Shown: piece after piece, positions 1 to 7,802 of the stretch | Layout: every line of letters starts with the position of its first letter | Position numbering within the stretch: the stretch's first letter is position 1 | Assembly (NCBI RefSeq): GCF_016427565.1 | Contig: NZ_JAELXT010000017.1 | Coordinates: 1-64,000, forward strand | Direction of reading: 5' to 3' | Length of the DNA: 64,000 bases | Source: Microvirga splendida | GTDB taxonomy: Bacteria; Pseudomonadota; Alphaproteobacteria; Rhizobiales; Beijerinckiaceae | Translations under genes and position numbers: made by a program | Notes under the pieces: model-generated | Told to the model about the DNA's origin: nothing | Seen by the model: only the letters and a program-made list of their open reading frames with translations | Database searches by the model: none

Positions 1-386
1 GGCTGTCCGGCCGGCGCGTCCTTCGGCTTCTCATCAAAGCTCACGTCTGCGCTGGCCGGCACCGGCAGGTAATCCCGACCGTCCTCCGTCTTCTTCGGCA
101 CGGCGGAGTAGAAGGGTTTGCTGTCAGGGTCCCGATAATAGGCAATCGGGCCGGTCGCTGCGGGAGGAGAGCCGTTGCCTCCCAGGGAGAAGTCCAGCCA
201 GTTCGGCAGCGCAATGCCGCCAGGCAGGGCGAAACTGCCTTGGCCCGCACGGAAGCCGAGCCACATGCCGGCTCCAAGGGCCAGCAGCACCAACGCAGCA
301 ACAAAAATGCGCCTGCGGCCCTGCCTGCCGTCTGCGGGTCTTTGCTCGTCCGGTCCAAGATCATGTAACTGCGTCATCTGATCCAT
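1..386 (-). CDS. RND efflux periplasmic adaptor (CusB-like), N-terminal part, runs off window
   Basis: The reverse strand is open from an ATG at 386 to the window edge, so only about 128 residues are visible. It begins with a short cytoplasmic stretch, one membrane anchor (about residues 27-47), and then a segment containing PIAYYRDPDSKPFYSAVPKK. That sequence is typical of the metal-binding region near the start of CusB-type adaptors that feed metal to a CusA/CzcA pump. The start codon overlaps the stop of the upstream YtkA-like gene (TGATG), so the two are probably translationally coupled. The rest of the adaptor and presumably a pump lie left of the window. This would be a second RND system, separate from the one at 18-23 kb. 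The family assignment is fairly sure; the substrate is inferred. Confidence 0.75.
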   Translation of the reverse strand, partial: MDQMTQLHDLGPDEQRPADGRQGRRRIFVAALVLLALGAGMWLGFRAGQGSFALPGGIALPNWLDFSLGGNGSPPAATGPIAYYRDPDSKPFYSAVPKKTEDGRDYLPVPASADVSFDEKPKDAPAGQ

Positions 387-952
387 CACGGCACCGCTTT
401 GAGCACGAGTCGGTTTTGAACGGTGCCGACCTCACCCTGCACCTTCGCGGCCAGCGAGAGCTGCCATCCGCCTTCCATCGCGAGGTTGGTCTTGAACCGG
501 TAGATCCCGGGCTCAGGCGACGGCATCGGCTCGATGGGTGCTGTCATCGTTGGCATGCCGTCGGGAGCCATATCGATCCGCCGCGCGAAAACCACCGCGT
601 CCGGGACGGACGTTCCGGAGCGCTTGTTGACGAGGCGTACGTCCACCGTGGCTTCGCCCTGCTTCACCTCGTCTGGGACAAGCTCGAAGACATGATCCTT
701 GAGCTCCGCGGTCGAGACGGGGGGTAGCGTGCCGGCGCTGGCGAGCCCAAACCGCGCCTTCGCCTCGGCCCAGGAAGTCGGGACCCAATCCGGGAGGATT
801 AAACGATCAGGCAACGCCTGGATCACCGACCGGGGGATCCAGGCCGGCAAGGCCGACCGGTCCATCATCATGAGGCCGAGGACGGCGGTGCCAACAAGGG
901 CAAGCCCCAGGAGCACGGCCGAAAGGGCGCGTCCTTTGGTGAGGAGAAACAT
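386..952 (-). CDS. FixH/YtkA-like membrane-anchored periplasmic protein
   Basis: A 188-residue protein with one N-terminal membrane segment (about residues 10-28) and a periplasmic C-terminal half of YtkA/FixH type. The telling stretch is VDVRLVNKRSGTSVPDAVVF, then a Met-rich loop (MAPDGMPTMTAPIEPMP) and GGWQLSLAAKVQGE. A paralogue with the same layout lies at 16117-16530, also beside metal-efflux genes. The gene overlaps the downstream adaptor start by one base. Such proteins are often encoded with RND metal pumps. Their exact role is not settled, but the Met-rich loop fits metal binding in the periplasm. Confidence 0.7.
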   Translation of the reverse strand: MFLLTKGRALSAVLLGLALVGTAVLGLMMMDRSALPAWIPRSVIQALPDRLILPDWVPTSWAEAKARFGLASAGTLPPVSTAELKDHVFELVPDEVKQGEATVDVRLVNKRSGTSVPDAVVFARRIDMAPDGMPTMTAPIEPMPSPEPGIYRFKTNLAMEGGWQLSLAAKVQGEVGTVQNRLVLKAVP

Positions 953-1087
953 CTGTCTGTAACCTAGTCATTCATGTTGAGGGCGTCGGAGGCGCTACGG
1001 AGGAACGCCTTTCAATGCGTGATCAAACCCCGTGATGCATCATCACGTGGCGACACCACCCGGCACGGGCGCCGGTGCGGTGGAGGA

Positions 1088-1444
1088 CTAGGCTTTAGGA
1101 GGATGATCCGGAGGCGGTGCGGGCAGACTGTCGCCACGTTGCGCGAAATAAGGGGTGAGCTCCGCCGCGAGCGCAACGCGAACCACCACCCAGCCAGCCA
1201 TCGGCATGCTCTGGGGACACTTCGCGATACAGAGCACCGCGAACGGGCAGGCTTTCATGTTGCTGCAATCAGGCGGCGACTGGTCGCAGCAGGACATGTC
1301 ATCCGCCGTCGACGCAGTGGGTGCATCGAACCCAGCCCCAGCAGACGCGGCCGACGAACCACCAGCGACGACGAGGCTCACGACCGCCAGGATCGTCAGC
1401 AACCGGGAAAGGGCGACCCAAAGTGCCATGCCCAACACTTTCAC
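1088..1444 (-). CDS. Small secreted Cys-rich protein, DUF2946-like tail
   Basis: A 118-residue protein with a signal-like hydrophobic N terminus (about residues 9-28). A mid-section carries seven cysteines (SCCDQSPPDC, then ACPFAVLCIAKCPQSM), and the C terminus reads PPPDHPPKA. I do not recognise a named family with certainty. The general plan (leader, Cys/His middle, terminal PP-K/R) recurs in five other small proteins in this window and resembles DUF2946. It lies upstream of the YtkA-adaptor pair on the same strand. The start could be the GTG at 1444 or the ATG at 1429; neither has a clear ribosome site. Confidence 0.55.
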   Translation of the reverse strand: MKVLGMALWVALSRLLTILAVVSLVVAGGSSAASAGAGFDAPTASTADDMSCCDQSPPDCSNMKACPFAVLCIAKCPQSMPMAGWVVVRVALAAELTPYFAQRGDSLPAPPPDHPPKA

Positions 1445-1529
1445 ATCAGGGCAGCTCAGGAAAGCCGCCTCGGATCACATGATTGATACCGCTTCGGGTT
1501 TCAAGGCCCATAATCACCTCCGCAGGGGA

Positions 1530-1549
1530 CCGTCGCCTTGAGGCGACGG
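1530..1549 (+). repeat. Left-end hairpin of the IS605-type element
   Basis: CCGTCGCCT followed by TG and then AGGCGACGG forms a perfect inverted repeat. A second small dyad (GCGGC/GCCGC) lies at 1556-1568. TnpA enzymes of this family recognise such subterminal hairpins in single-stranded DNA. Confidence 0.6.
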
Positions 1550-1609
1550 GGAAATGCGGCGGTGCCGCTTCCCTTGTCTTAGATAATTGACGGCTGTATA
1601 ATCAACGGC

Positions 1610-2005
1610 ATGTCGAGATACCGGCGCAACGCGGGCGCAACCTTCAGTCTCAAGTACCACTTGGTCTGGTGCCCAAAGTACCGCAGGCCCGTGCTTGTGC
1701 CGCCATGCGACACTCGCCTGAAGGAGATCATTGGGGAGGTGGCGGTGGAATCCGGGATGACGGTCCACACCCTCGAAGTCATGCCGGATCACGTCCACCT
1801 GTTCGTTGAGGCCGATCCGACGCTTGCCGTTGCTGAGATCGTCAATCGCTTCAAGGGACGGTCATCCCGCTTGATGCGACAGGAGTTCCCCGCCCTGCGG
1901 TCTCGCCTCCCGACCTTGTGGAGCCGTAGCTATTACGCTGGGAGCGTCGGGCACGTCAGCGCGGAGACTGTCCAAGCTTACATCGCCGCGCAGAAGGGTG
2001 TCTGA
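1610..2005 (+). CDS. tnpA: IS200/IS605 Y1 transposase TnpA
   Basis: A 131-residue protein with the hallmarks of a Y1 HUH transposase: LVWCPKYRRPVL near the start, the metal-binding pair H61-V-H63 in MPDHVHLF, and a C-terminal helix with the candidate nucleophile Tyr124 (QAYIAAQKG). Family members are 130-155 residues, so the length is normal. It cuts and rejoins single-stranded element ends. It stops 3 bases before tnpB, on the same strand. Confidence 0.9.
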   Translation: MSRYRRNAGATFSLKYHLVWCPKYRRPVLVPPCDTRLKEIIGEVAVESGMTVHTLEVMPDHVHLFVEADPTLAVAEIVNRFKGRSSRLMRQEFPALRSRLPTLWSRSYYAGSVGHVSAETVQAYIAAQKGV

Positions 2006-2008
2006 GCC

Positions 2009-3124
2009 GTGGCATTGCGATCCTACAAGTTCCGCATCCGCCCGAACCGGGCACAGAGCACCGCCTTGGCGGCAATGCTGCGGGACTTCTGTGGGCTCTA
2101 CAATGCCTGTCTGCAACAGCGGATCGAAGCCTACCGCCGTCGCGGGATCAGCCTGCGCTACGTTCACCAAGCCTCCGAATTGAAGACTGTGCGGATGGTC
2201 GAACCCGATCTGGCGCGATGGTCTTTCTCCGCGTTGCAACAGGTCTTGCGCCGGGTCGATCAGACCTACGCCGCATTCTTCAAGCGCAAGCGCGGTTTCC
2301 CTCGCTTCCGCGCCAGTGCCCGCTATCACGCGGCAACGTTCCGCGTTGGCGACGGGCTGACGATCAAGAAGGACCGCCGCATCGGCATTGTCGGCGTGAC
2401 TGGCGGGATTAAGGTCGTTTGGCACCGGAACCTGCCGGAAGACGCGGAACTCGGAAGCGCGATCCTCACGCGCCAGAACGGTCAGTGGTTCGTGGTATTC
2501 TCCATTGAGGCTGCGTTCGCGGAGACCTGCGGCACGGGATCAGTTGGGATTGACCTTGGGCTCAACAGCCTGATCGCGACAAGCGACGGTGAGACAATCC
2601 AGGCTCCGCGCTTCGCGCGCAAAGCGCAGGCCGCTCAACGCCGCCGTCAACGTGCCCTCGCCCGATGCAAGCGGGGATCGACGCGCAGGCTCAAGGCCAA
2701 GCACCGCCTCGCTGTCGGGTCAGCCAAGATCGCTGACCAGCGCCGTGACTTCGCCCACAAGCTGTCGCGGTCGCTCGTGACGCGCTACGGCGCGATTGCC
2801 TTTGAAGACCTCAACCTGACCGGGCTCAAGCGAGGGATGCTGGCCCGTTCCGTTCACGACGCCGCGTGGAGCCAACTCGTCCAATTCGTTCAGTACAAGG
2901 CTGCAAGTGCCGGTGCTGAAGTCGCTTTGGTCGATCCTCGTGGCACAAGTCAGACCTGTCCTGAGTGCGGGATGATCAAGGCCAAGGCCCTTTCCGAACG
3001 GGAGCATCGCTGCGAGTGCGGTGCTGTTCTCGACCGGGATGTTGCTGCGGCGGTGGTTGTGCATCTCAAGGCTTTTGGGCCGGGAACCGGCCTTCGGACG
3101 ATAACCGGGCGGGTTGCCGCGTAG
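2009..3124 (+). CDS. tnpB: RNA-guided nuclease TnpB (IS605 OrfB)
   Basis: A 371-residue TnpB. The RuvC-like active site appears complete: Asp182 in VGIDLGLNSL, Glu266 in AFEDLNL, and Asp344 in LDRDVAAA. A four-Cys zinc ribbon (Cys317, Cys320, Cys335, Cys337) sits between the last two motifs, in the usual place. The length is normal. The start at 2009 (GTG) follows the tnpA stop by 3 bases. TnpB proteins are guided by an RNA from the 3' part of the gene and the element's right end, and promote retention of the element. Nothing suggests inactivation. Confidence 0.9.
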   Translation: MALRSYKFRIRPNRAQSTALAAMLRDFCGLYNACLQQRIEAYRRRGISLRYVHQASELKTVRMVEPDLARWSFSALQQVLRRVDQTYAAFFKRKRGFPRFRASARYHAATFRVGDGLTIKKDRRIGIVGVTGGIKVVWHRNLPEDAELGSAILTRQNGQWFVVFSIEAAFAETCGTGSVGIDLGLNSLIATSDGETIQAPRFARKAQAAQRRRQRALARCKRGSTRRLKAKHRLAVGSAKIADQRRDFAHKLSRSLVTRYGAIAFEDLNLTGLKRGMLARSVHDAAWSQLVQFVQYKAASAGAEVALVDPRGTSQTCPECGMIKAKALSEREHRCECGAVLDRDVAAAVVVHLKAFGPGTGLRTITGRVAA

Positions 3125-3166
3125 GTTGTCCGAGAAGCCGCTTCCTTTAAGGAGCGGAGTGTTCAC
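3040..3166 (+). ncRNA. Putative omega (right-end) RNA of the IS605 element
   Basis: Known TnpB guide RNAs overlap the 3' end of tnpB and finish at the right end of the element, with the guide taken from flanking DNA. Here the tnpB end is followed by an imperfect hairpin (CCGCTTCC, loop TTTAA, GGAGCGG at 3138-3157) and GTTCAC to 3166. The guide would then start at 3167 (TATGGGATGATGG...). The 5' limit is arbitrary. This is inferred from family knowledge plus the visible hairpin. Confidence 0.4.
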
Positions 3167-3343
3167 TATGGGATGATGGCTAAGCCACTCGTTCCATGAG
3201 AGCTCACACTGGTCGTGCTGTCGGCTGCCTGACATGTTCGAGCGTGACTCTCTGGTCAACGAGCGCCGAACCTGAGAGCGTTGGGCCATGTTTGTCAGGC
3301 TGACGCCCGTGGCTGCAACGCCGTTTGAAAGCCTGCGACAGCA

Positions 3344-4201
3344 CTATGGCTTTCGTCCCAACGGGACTGTCTGCTTCCGTCCAACGTCCACCTCCCCGGC
3401 CTTGGACAGCCTCGCTGCCCGTTTGACGGCCTCGGCCTTGCTTTGTGAACCGACGTTTGCAACCGAAAGGATGAACCGTTTGACAAGCTCACGCTGGAAA
3501 TCTGCCTTGCGCTGCTCCTGTGCCGTTAAGCGAGGCTCGCGCTCCAAGGGAAGCGGCTGGGAGGATGCAACTTGCACCGATTGAGCTGGAAGTCCTACGG
3601 GATCTGCGGACCCTTGGTTGGCCAAGGGCGAGCCTATGGCGACAAGATGAACTCGGGCCCTCCGGCAATACTCGACCGAGCGGGGTGTCATCCGTTCCTC
3701 TCCGTGGCCAGCCCGGTACTTCATGAGCGCTCGGCACAGATCGCCACCTGTGAGCCGCCAGGCCTTGGCAAGGTACTCGACCCCGTAGCGAATATTGACC
3801 TGCGGATCGGCCAGGGCCTCCCCTGGGCCGGTGAAGCCAAGCATCGCTGCCGTGCCAGGACGGACCTGCATAAGTCCAAGCTCCCCGACCGTTCCGATGA
3901 CGGATGGATTGTAGGAGCTTTCAACCATGACGACGGCATCCGCAACAGCTGTCGGCAACCCGCGGCGCTCGGCCTCCTGGGCGACCAGCGGCAGATAATA
4001 ACCACGCCCTTTCGGTTGGACGGGCGGCAAGCCGACCAGAGTCTCCACCACATGCGGTTTTGGCAGCGAGAGAATAATCTTCTCAATGCGGTCGGCCTCG
4101 GACCGATCCTCGATCCGGTGGAGGGACGCGAGGGCGGGCTGTGCGGCAGCGGCCATCACCACGGCGGCAAGGCAGGCGGCAATGTGTAGCAGACGACCCA
4201 C
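3344..4201 (-). CDS. Lytic transglycosylase, SLT domain
   Basis: A 285-residue protein with a signal peptide (residues 1-25, cut after PALAS). An SLT/lysozyme-like domain spans about 65-190. The catalytic glutamate is Glu94 in MVESSYNPS, followed by the family motif GLMQVRPGTAAMLG and the NIRYGVEYL and KYRAGH stretches. It would cleave peptidoglycan in the periplasm, forming anhydro-muropeptides. The C-terminal 90 residues are basic and have no recognised domain. Such enzymes often help assemble envelope-spanning machines, but none is encoded beside it. Confidence 0.85.
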   Translation of the reverse strand: MGRLLHIAACLAAVVMAAAAQPALASLHRIEDRSEADRIEKIILSLPKPHVVETLVGLPPVQPKGRGYYLPLVAQEAERRGLPTAVADAVVMVESSYNPSVIGTVGELGLMQVRPGTAAMLGFTGPGEALADPQVNIRYGVEYLAKAWRLTGGDLCRALMKYRAGHGEERMTPRSVEYCRRARVHLVAIGSPLANQGSADPVGLPAQSVQVASSQPLPLEREPRLTAQEQRKADFQRELVKRFILSVANVGSQSKAEAVKRAARLSKAGEVDVGRKQTVPLGRKP

Positions 4202-4444
4202 GGTATCCTCCGGCAGGGGTGTACGAGACGGTCATGCTGACCACGGAAGGCCGTGCTCGTCCAGGATGGCAACGCCTAGGCACGCTCATCCTCCGCAGGG
4301 AGCAGGTGTCGCACCGTCCAAGCCCGGTCCGGCGCACCGACACCACGCCGCACGCAACCTTCTGTGCAACGCATCTGTGATGGTCCGTCCGATTTTGCAA
4401 GACGGTGCGGAACACCACTCCTGCCGCACGGACGACATTGGCGT

Positions 4445-4699
4445 TCAGACTTCGTCCGCAGCAGCCACGAAGAAGTAGCAACCCTCGCGCTGGACGGCGG
4501 ACCGCGCGGCTGTCACATTGAAGCCGCCTGGGCTGTTCCCGTGCTTGCCCAGCGTGCCGCGGAACCTCCAGCCTGCACCAATGAGGAAGTCTGGGATCGC
4601 GCCGCTCTTTGGAATCGCGCAGAACAGTCCGCGCGCAAAGCGGCATTCGAAGTAGATGTAGGCCTGGGCCGCGGTCGGACGTCTTGGCCTGTTGAGCAT
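4445..4699 (-). CDS. Small hypothetical protein
   Basis: Reading from the ATG at 4699 gives 84 residues with MLNRPRRPTAAQAYIYFEC, then CRFARGLFCAIPK and a C-terminal EGCYFFVAAADEV. The residue mix looks like a real globular protein, and it resembles small hypothetical proteins of rhizobia, but I cannot name a family. The open frame extends further upstream to 4915 without better starts. No obvious ribosome site is present, so the call is tentative. Confidence 0.35.
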   Translation of the reverse strand: MLNRPRRPTAAQAYIYFECRFARGLFCAIPKSGAIPDFLIGAGWRFRGTLGKHGNSPGGFNVTAARSAVQREGCYFFVAAADEV

Positions 4700-5060
4700 C
4701 CGGGGGCGCCCGGGGGGGCTGGCCAATCCAATCTTGTTACATCCATTACAGCCAGCCGCTGTCTTGGCGCGAGCGCGGGAGGCTGCCGGCTTATTTGTGC
4801 GGTGGTCATCGGTCTTGTCCGGCAATGCAGTGCTCCGGAGAACAGGCACGGTTCCATGGGCGAGGAACAATGCTCGTGATCTGGGTCCACCTAGACCCCG
4901 CGCTCCCGCCCTCAACGGTGAGGGCGGGTGGCGACAGCGCGTCAGCCCGGCTCAGGCGAACCGGAACGGCCCCAGGGCGGACAGCACGCTGACGGGTTGG
5001 GCGTGAACCCAGATCGCGAGCACGTCGTCGGGAGCGACACGGCCCGGACCGGTCGCACGA
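4700..5060. other. Intergenic stretch, no supported gene
   Basis: Several overlapping open frames exist on both strands, but none has a recognisable protein, leader or ribosome site. No repeats or strong dyads were seen. Confidence 0.4.
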
Positions 5061-5516
5061 TCAGACGATTCCGAAGGTTCGGGGAGGACGCTTCAGGCTG
5101 TCCGGATCGGCGCCGGAGCCCCATTGGCTCACCATGGCCAGCCTGGTGGCCGTGGCCGGAGCCGTCGCGGCGCCAGGACCAAAGGACGGCAGGGCCATGC
5201 CGCAAAAGGTGCCACAATGAGGGGGATCGTTGGGGCCGGCCCTGTCATGATCGGCTTCAAGGAGCGGGCAGGCGCAGATGTCCGATGCTCTGACACCGGC
5301 CGCGCCGTGGCCATTTCCGCCATCCGGCTGGGCCGACCCGTTGATGCGGGCGGCCGCCTCCCAGCTCTCAACGGAGGTGGCGCCATGGGCGTGCAGGCCT
5401 GCCATGACCCCGCCGTGCAGCACGAACGCGGTCACGGCTGTAAGCATGAGGCTTGCGACAAGACGGCGTAAGTGGCTCCACACAGGCTCCAGTGACTTGC
5501 TCCTATGACCGACCAT
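5061..5516 (-). CDS. Small secreted Cys/His protein, DUF2946-like, paralogue of 23123-23554
   Basis: About 151 residues from the ATG at 5516. The protein aligns throughout with the product of 23123-23554: WSHLRRLVASLML against WTHLRRFIASLVL, FVLHGGVMAGLHAHG against FVLHNGAMAGMQAHG, then PHCGTFCGMALPS against PHCGSVCGFALPS, and the tail DPDSLKRPPRT against DPNGLKRPPRT. The alignment suggests the real start may be a CTG near 5492, after AGGAG, matching the TTG start of the paralogue. It has one N-terminal membrane/leader segment, then Cys and His residues. Function is unknown; the context suggests a role in periplasmic metal handling. Confidence 0.65.
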   Translation of the reverse strand: MVGHRSKSLEPVWSHLRRLVASLMLTAVTAFVLHGGVMAGLHAHGATSVESWEAAARINGSAQPDGGNGHGAAGVRASDICACPLLEADHDRAGPNDPPHCGTFCGMALPSFGPGAATAPATATRLAMVSQWGSGADPDSLKRPPRTFGIV

Positions 5517-5683
5517 CAACAGCATAAGGCTCCCGGCGGCCATCGCAAGCACCGTGACCAGGACCACACGGGGATTGGCGAACGGATCGAACCCCGAGCA
5601 CCGCATCCCCTCGATCCGTGTGCTTTGCGACCGCTTGGAAGCGGGCTGGCCTGGCGCCGCGGTGCAGGGCATCGCCAGCCTGA

Positions 5684-6406
5684 TCAGCCCTCGCCATCGA
5701 TCAGCAGGTCGAGACCTGCCAGATCCAGCCGCAGCACCCCGCGGCCGACATCCTCGATCAAGTGGCGCCGACGCAGGTACCCGAACGCCCGGCTCACGGT
5801 TTCAATCTTGAGGCCCACGAAGTCGGCGATGTCGGATCTGGACATGGGCACAGTCACGATGTCACCCAGCCCAATATTCTGGTGCAGGAACCGCAGGAAC
5901 AAGGCTAGGCGCTTCCGGGCGTCCTTTCGCCCAAGGAGGCCGACATGGTCGAGCGCCTCGCTTGCGCTGGCGCGCAGGACATTCGCCAGCTGGCGCCCGA
6001 GGAGCGGATTGCATTCGCCCAGACGCTGCAGCTTGCCGGCGTCGAATTCGAGCAGGACCACGGGCGAAACCGCCTCGGCCGTCAGGAACCGCTCGGCATG
6101 GGTAAGTCCGAAATAGGCCCCCGGAAACGCGAACCGGACGATCTGGCGGGCGCCGTCGGGGAAGAACGTGACGAGCCGCACCACACCCTCAAGGACGCGG
6201 AAGCAGCGGCTCTCAGTTGGACCACCCGCGAAGATGGCCTCATTCGGACCGACCGTCCGCCGGCCTCCCTGACGGATGAGGAAGGACCGGGACTCGTCCT
6301 CGGTCTCCAGGGTGCAGGGGAGATCCTCCAGGCGCCATGCCCTGGGATCCGGGCACAGGCACCCGACCGGTTCGGCCAGGGCGGTGTTGTTCAGTTCGGG
6401 ACTCAT
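5684..6406 (-). CDS. Crp/Fnr-family transcriptional regulator (FNR/FixK type)
   Basis: From the ATG at 6406 the product has 240 residues, the normal size. A cyclic-nucleotide-like sensory domain (about residues 45-150) is followed by a long dimer helix. The C-terminal winged helix contains MSRSDIADFVGLKIETVSRA, whose recognition helix has the E-T-V-S-R pattern of FNR proteins that bind TTGAT-N4-ATCAA. Cysteines 16, 18 and 31 lie near the N terminus, but their spacing does not match the classic FNR iron-sulfur pattern, so oxygen sensing is uncertain. A perfect FNR-type palindrome lies 76-89 bases upstream, so it may autoregulate. An in-frame ATG at 6454 is an alternative start. Confidence 0.85.
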   Translation of the reverse strand: MSPELNNTALAEPVGCLCPDPRAWRLEDLPCTLETEDESRSFLIRQGGRRTVGPNEAIFAGGPTESRCFRVLEGVVRLVTFFPDGARQIVRFAFPGAYFGLTHAERFLTAEAVSPVVLLEFDAGKLQRLGECNPLLGRQLANVLRASASEALDHVGLLGRKDARKRLALFLRFLHQNIGLGDIVTVPMSRSDIADFVGLKIETVSRAFGYLRRRHLIEDVGRGVLRLDLAGLDLLIDGEG

Positions 6407-6481
6407 AGCGGCGGCCCAGGACAGCGGAACGGCCGAAAGTGGCCAACTCCTCATGCATGAACCGAATTGGCCGCGATGGCA

Positions 6482-6495
6482 TTGATCCGGATCAA
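6482..6495. promoter_or_regulatory. FNR-type operator (proximal to the fnr-like gene)
   Basis: TTGATCCGGATCAA is a perfect match to the FNR/Anr/FixK consensus TTGAT-N4-ATCAA. It lies 76-89 bases upstream of the fnr-like start at 6406. Placed at -41.5, it would put a start site about 40 bases before that gene. Confidence 0.8.
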
Positions 6496-6582
6496 GCGCC
6501 CGGCCGCCGTGCCGGCGGCTACTGCCTTGACCAGCCGACGTGGCGCATTTCGCCGTGGCCAAGCGCGGATGGGACCTGGTGA

Positions 6583-6596
6583 TTGATCAGGATCAA
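6583..6596. promoter_or_regulatory. FNR-type operator (proximal to the redox module)
   Basis: TTGATCAGGATCAA is a second perfect consensus site, 101 bases from the first (centre to centre) and about 90 bases upstream of the Met-rich gene at 6684. At -41.5 it would put transcription starting near 6631, leaving a leader with AGGAG before the ATG. Confidence 0.8.
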
Positions 6597-6683
6597 TGAC
6601 GCCATACGGCTCAGCTGCGATGGTGCGACCGTAGCAGAGAGCCTCTGACGCCGCAGCGCGGCCATTTCATAGGAGAAACGATC

Positions 6684-7607
6684 ATGCGCACTTCCTTCGC
6701 CCTCGCGGCCGCCGTGTCGGTGCTTGCTTTGGTGACCGTCCCACAGGTCGCGCACGCCGCCGAGCAGCGCGACCCCTCCCCGGCTCGTATCGTCGTTGCC
6801 ATGGACAACATGGGCAATATGCAGCAGAGCCCGGCGGGAGGTGGCACGCCGGCCGGCCAAAGCTCTGGCGGCATGAGCATGTGCTGCGGCATGGGCGGAA
6901 TGTCTGCGTCCGGGCAAGCCACGATGGCGCCAAGCGGCCAGGCAGGGTCTGGCGCAATGCCGTCAGGGCAGGCTGGTCAGATGGGCTCCGGCATGATGAA
7001 CGACAACATGCGATCCATGCCGCAGGGCCAGATGGGCGGCATGCCACAGGGTGGGTCGGGGCAAGGCGGCGGCACGGGCATGATGGATGACAACATGATG
7101 CGCATGCAGCAAGGCCAGACCGGCATGGCTCCCATGGGTCAGGGCGGCATGATGATGGACAACATGCGCCGCATGCAGCCCAACCAGCAGGGCGGGATGG
7201 GCATGATGAACAACGACCCGATGCGCATGCCGCCGGCGCCGATGGGCGGTACGATGCCGGGGATGACCGCAGGCGGCGCGGACATGACGGACCGCATCGA
7301 GGGTCGGATTGCCTTTCTGAAGGCGGAGCTGAAGATCACTGACGCGCAAGCACCGGCCTGGAACCAGTTTGCCGAAGCCCTGCGCTCAAGCCGACAGCAT
7401 CTGATCGAGGCCCGGCAGCTGCTGGCAGCCCCGGCAGCCGATGCGACCGCAGCCACGCGGCTGGAGCAGTACGAGCGCCATCTTGGCGCCCGGCTGGAGG
7501 CCCTCAAGGCAGCGCGGAGCTCCTTTGCCCAGCTCCATGCCGGACTTGACGAGCACCAGAAGCACGTGGCGGAAGAACTGGTCGTGCCGCTCCTGGCCAC
7601 CTTCTGA
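6684..7607 (+). CDS. Met-rich Spy/CpxP-like (LTXXQ) periplasmic protein
   Basis: A 307-residue protein with a signal peptide (cut near AHAAEQ, residue 25). A long Met/Gly/Gln-rich segment (about 38-200) follows, and a C-terminal helical domain (about 203-300) resembles the Spy/CpxP LTXXQ family (LKITDAQAPAWNQFAEAL). The Met-rich part holds four short repeats at residues 104-113, 133-142, 156-165 and 174-183 of the form MM[ND]xN-M-R-M, plus a Cys pair (CCGMGG). Such repeats suit Cu(I) binding. AGGAG precedes the ATG. It sits first after two FNR boxes and ahead of the redox genes, with a hairpin after its stop. Confidence 0.8.
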   Translation: MRTSFALAAAVSVLALVTVPQVAHAAEQRDPSPARIVVAMDNMGNMQQSPAGGGTPAGQSSGGMSMCCGMGGMSASGQATMAPSGQAGSGAMPSGQAGQMGSGMMNDNMRSMPQGQMGGMPQGGSGQGGGTGMMDDNMMRMQQGQTGMAPMGQGGMMMDNMRRMQPNQQGGMGMMNNDPMRMPPAPMGGTMPGMTAGGADMTDRIEGRIAFLKAELKITDAQAPAWNQFAEALRSSRQHLIEARQLLAAPAADATAATRLEQYERHLGARLEALKAARSSFAQLHAGLDEHQKHVAEELVVPLLATF

Positions 7608-7666
7608 GCGGCCTGTGTGGGTCCAGGCTTTGGTTCCCCGAGTTGAACCGGAGTGACGCGGCAGCG

Positions 7667-7686
7667 GCGGCGCCCCCTGGCGCCGC
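7667..7686 (+). terminator. Stem-loop between the Met-rich gene and the reductase fusion
   Basis: GCGGCGCC, loop CCCT, GGCGCCGC form a perfect eight-pair GC stem. No T-tract follows, so it may attenuate or protect RNA rather than fully terminate. Confidence 0.45.
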
Positions 7687-7802
7687 GGCGCTGTCGGTTT
7701 TGCTCCCGACCCAAATGCCCGCCGTGGCCAGCCGCGATGACTCCTCCGACGACCCGGGACAGCTCTCCGAAAGGACAATCAAGATCAGCTGGCAGTGACT
7801 TC

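Larger units (their letters stand above)
1530..3166 (+). mobile_element. IS200/IS605-family element with tnpA and tnpB
   Basis: The element has a single-strand transposase gene (Y1 HUH) followed by tnpB in the same direction. It shows subterminal hairpins at each end instead of terminal inverted repeats, as expected for the family. A perfect hairpin at 1530-1549 marks the left side. The right end has an imperfect hairpin at 3138-3157 followed by GTTCAC, where the element probably finishes. The exact left tip was not determined. Both proteins keep their catalytic residues, so the element may be active. Confidence 0.75.
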
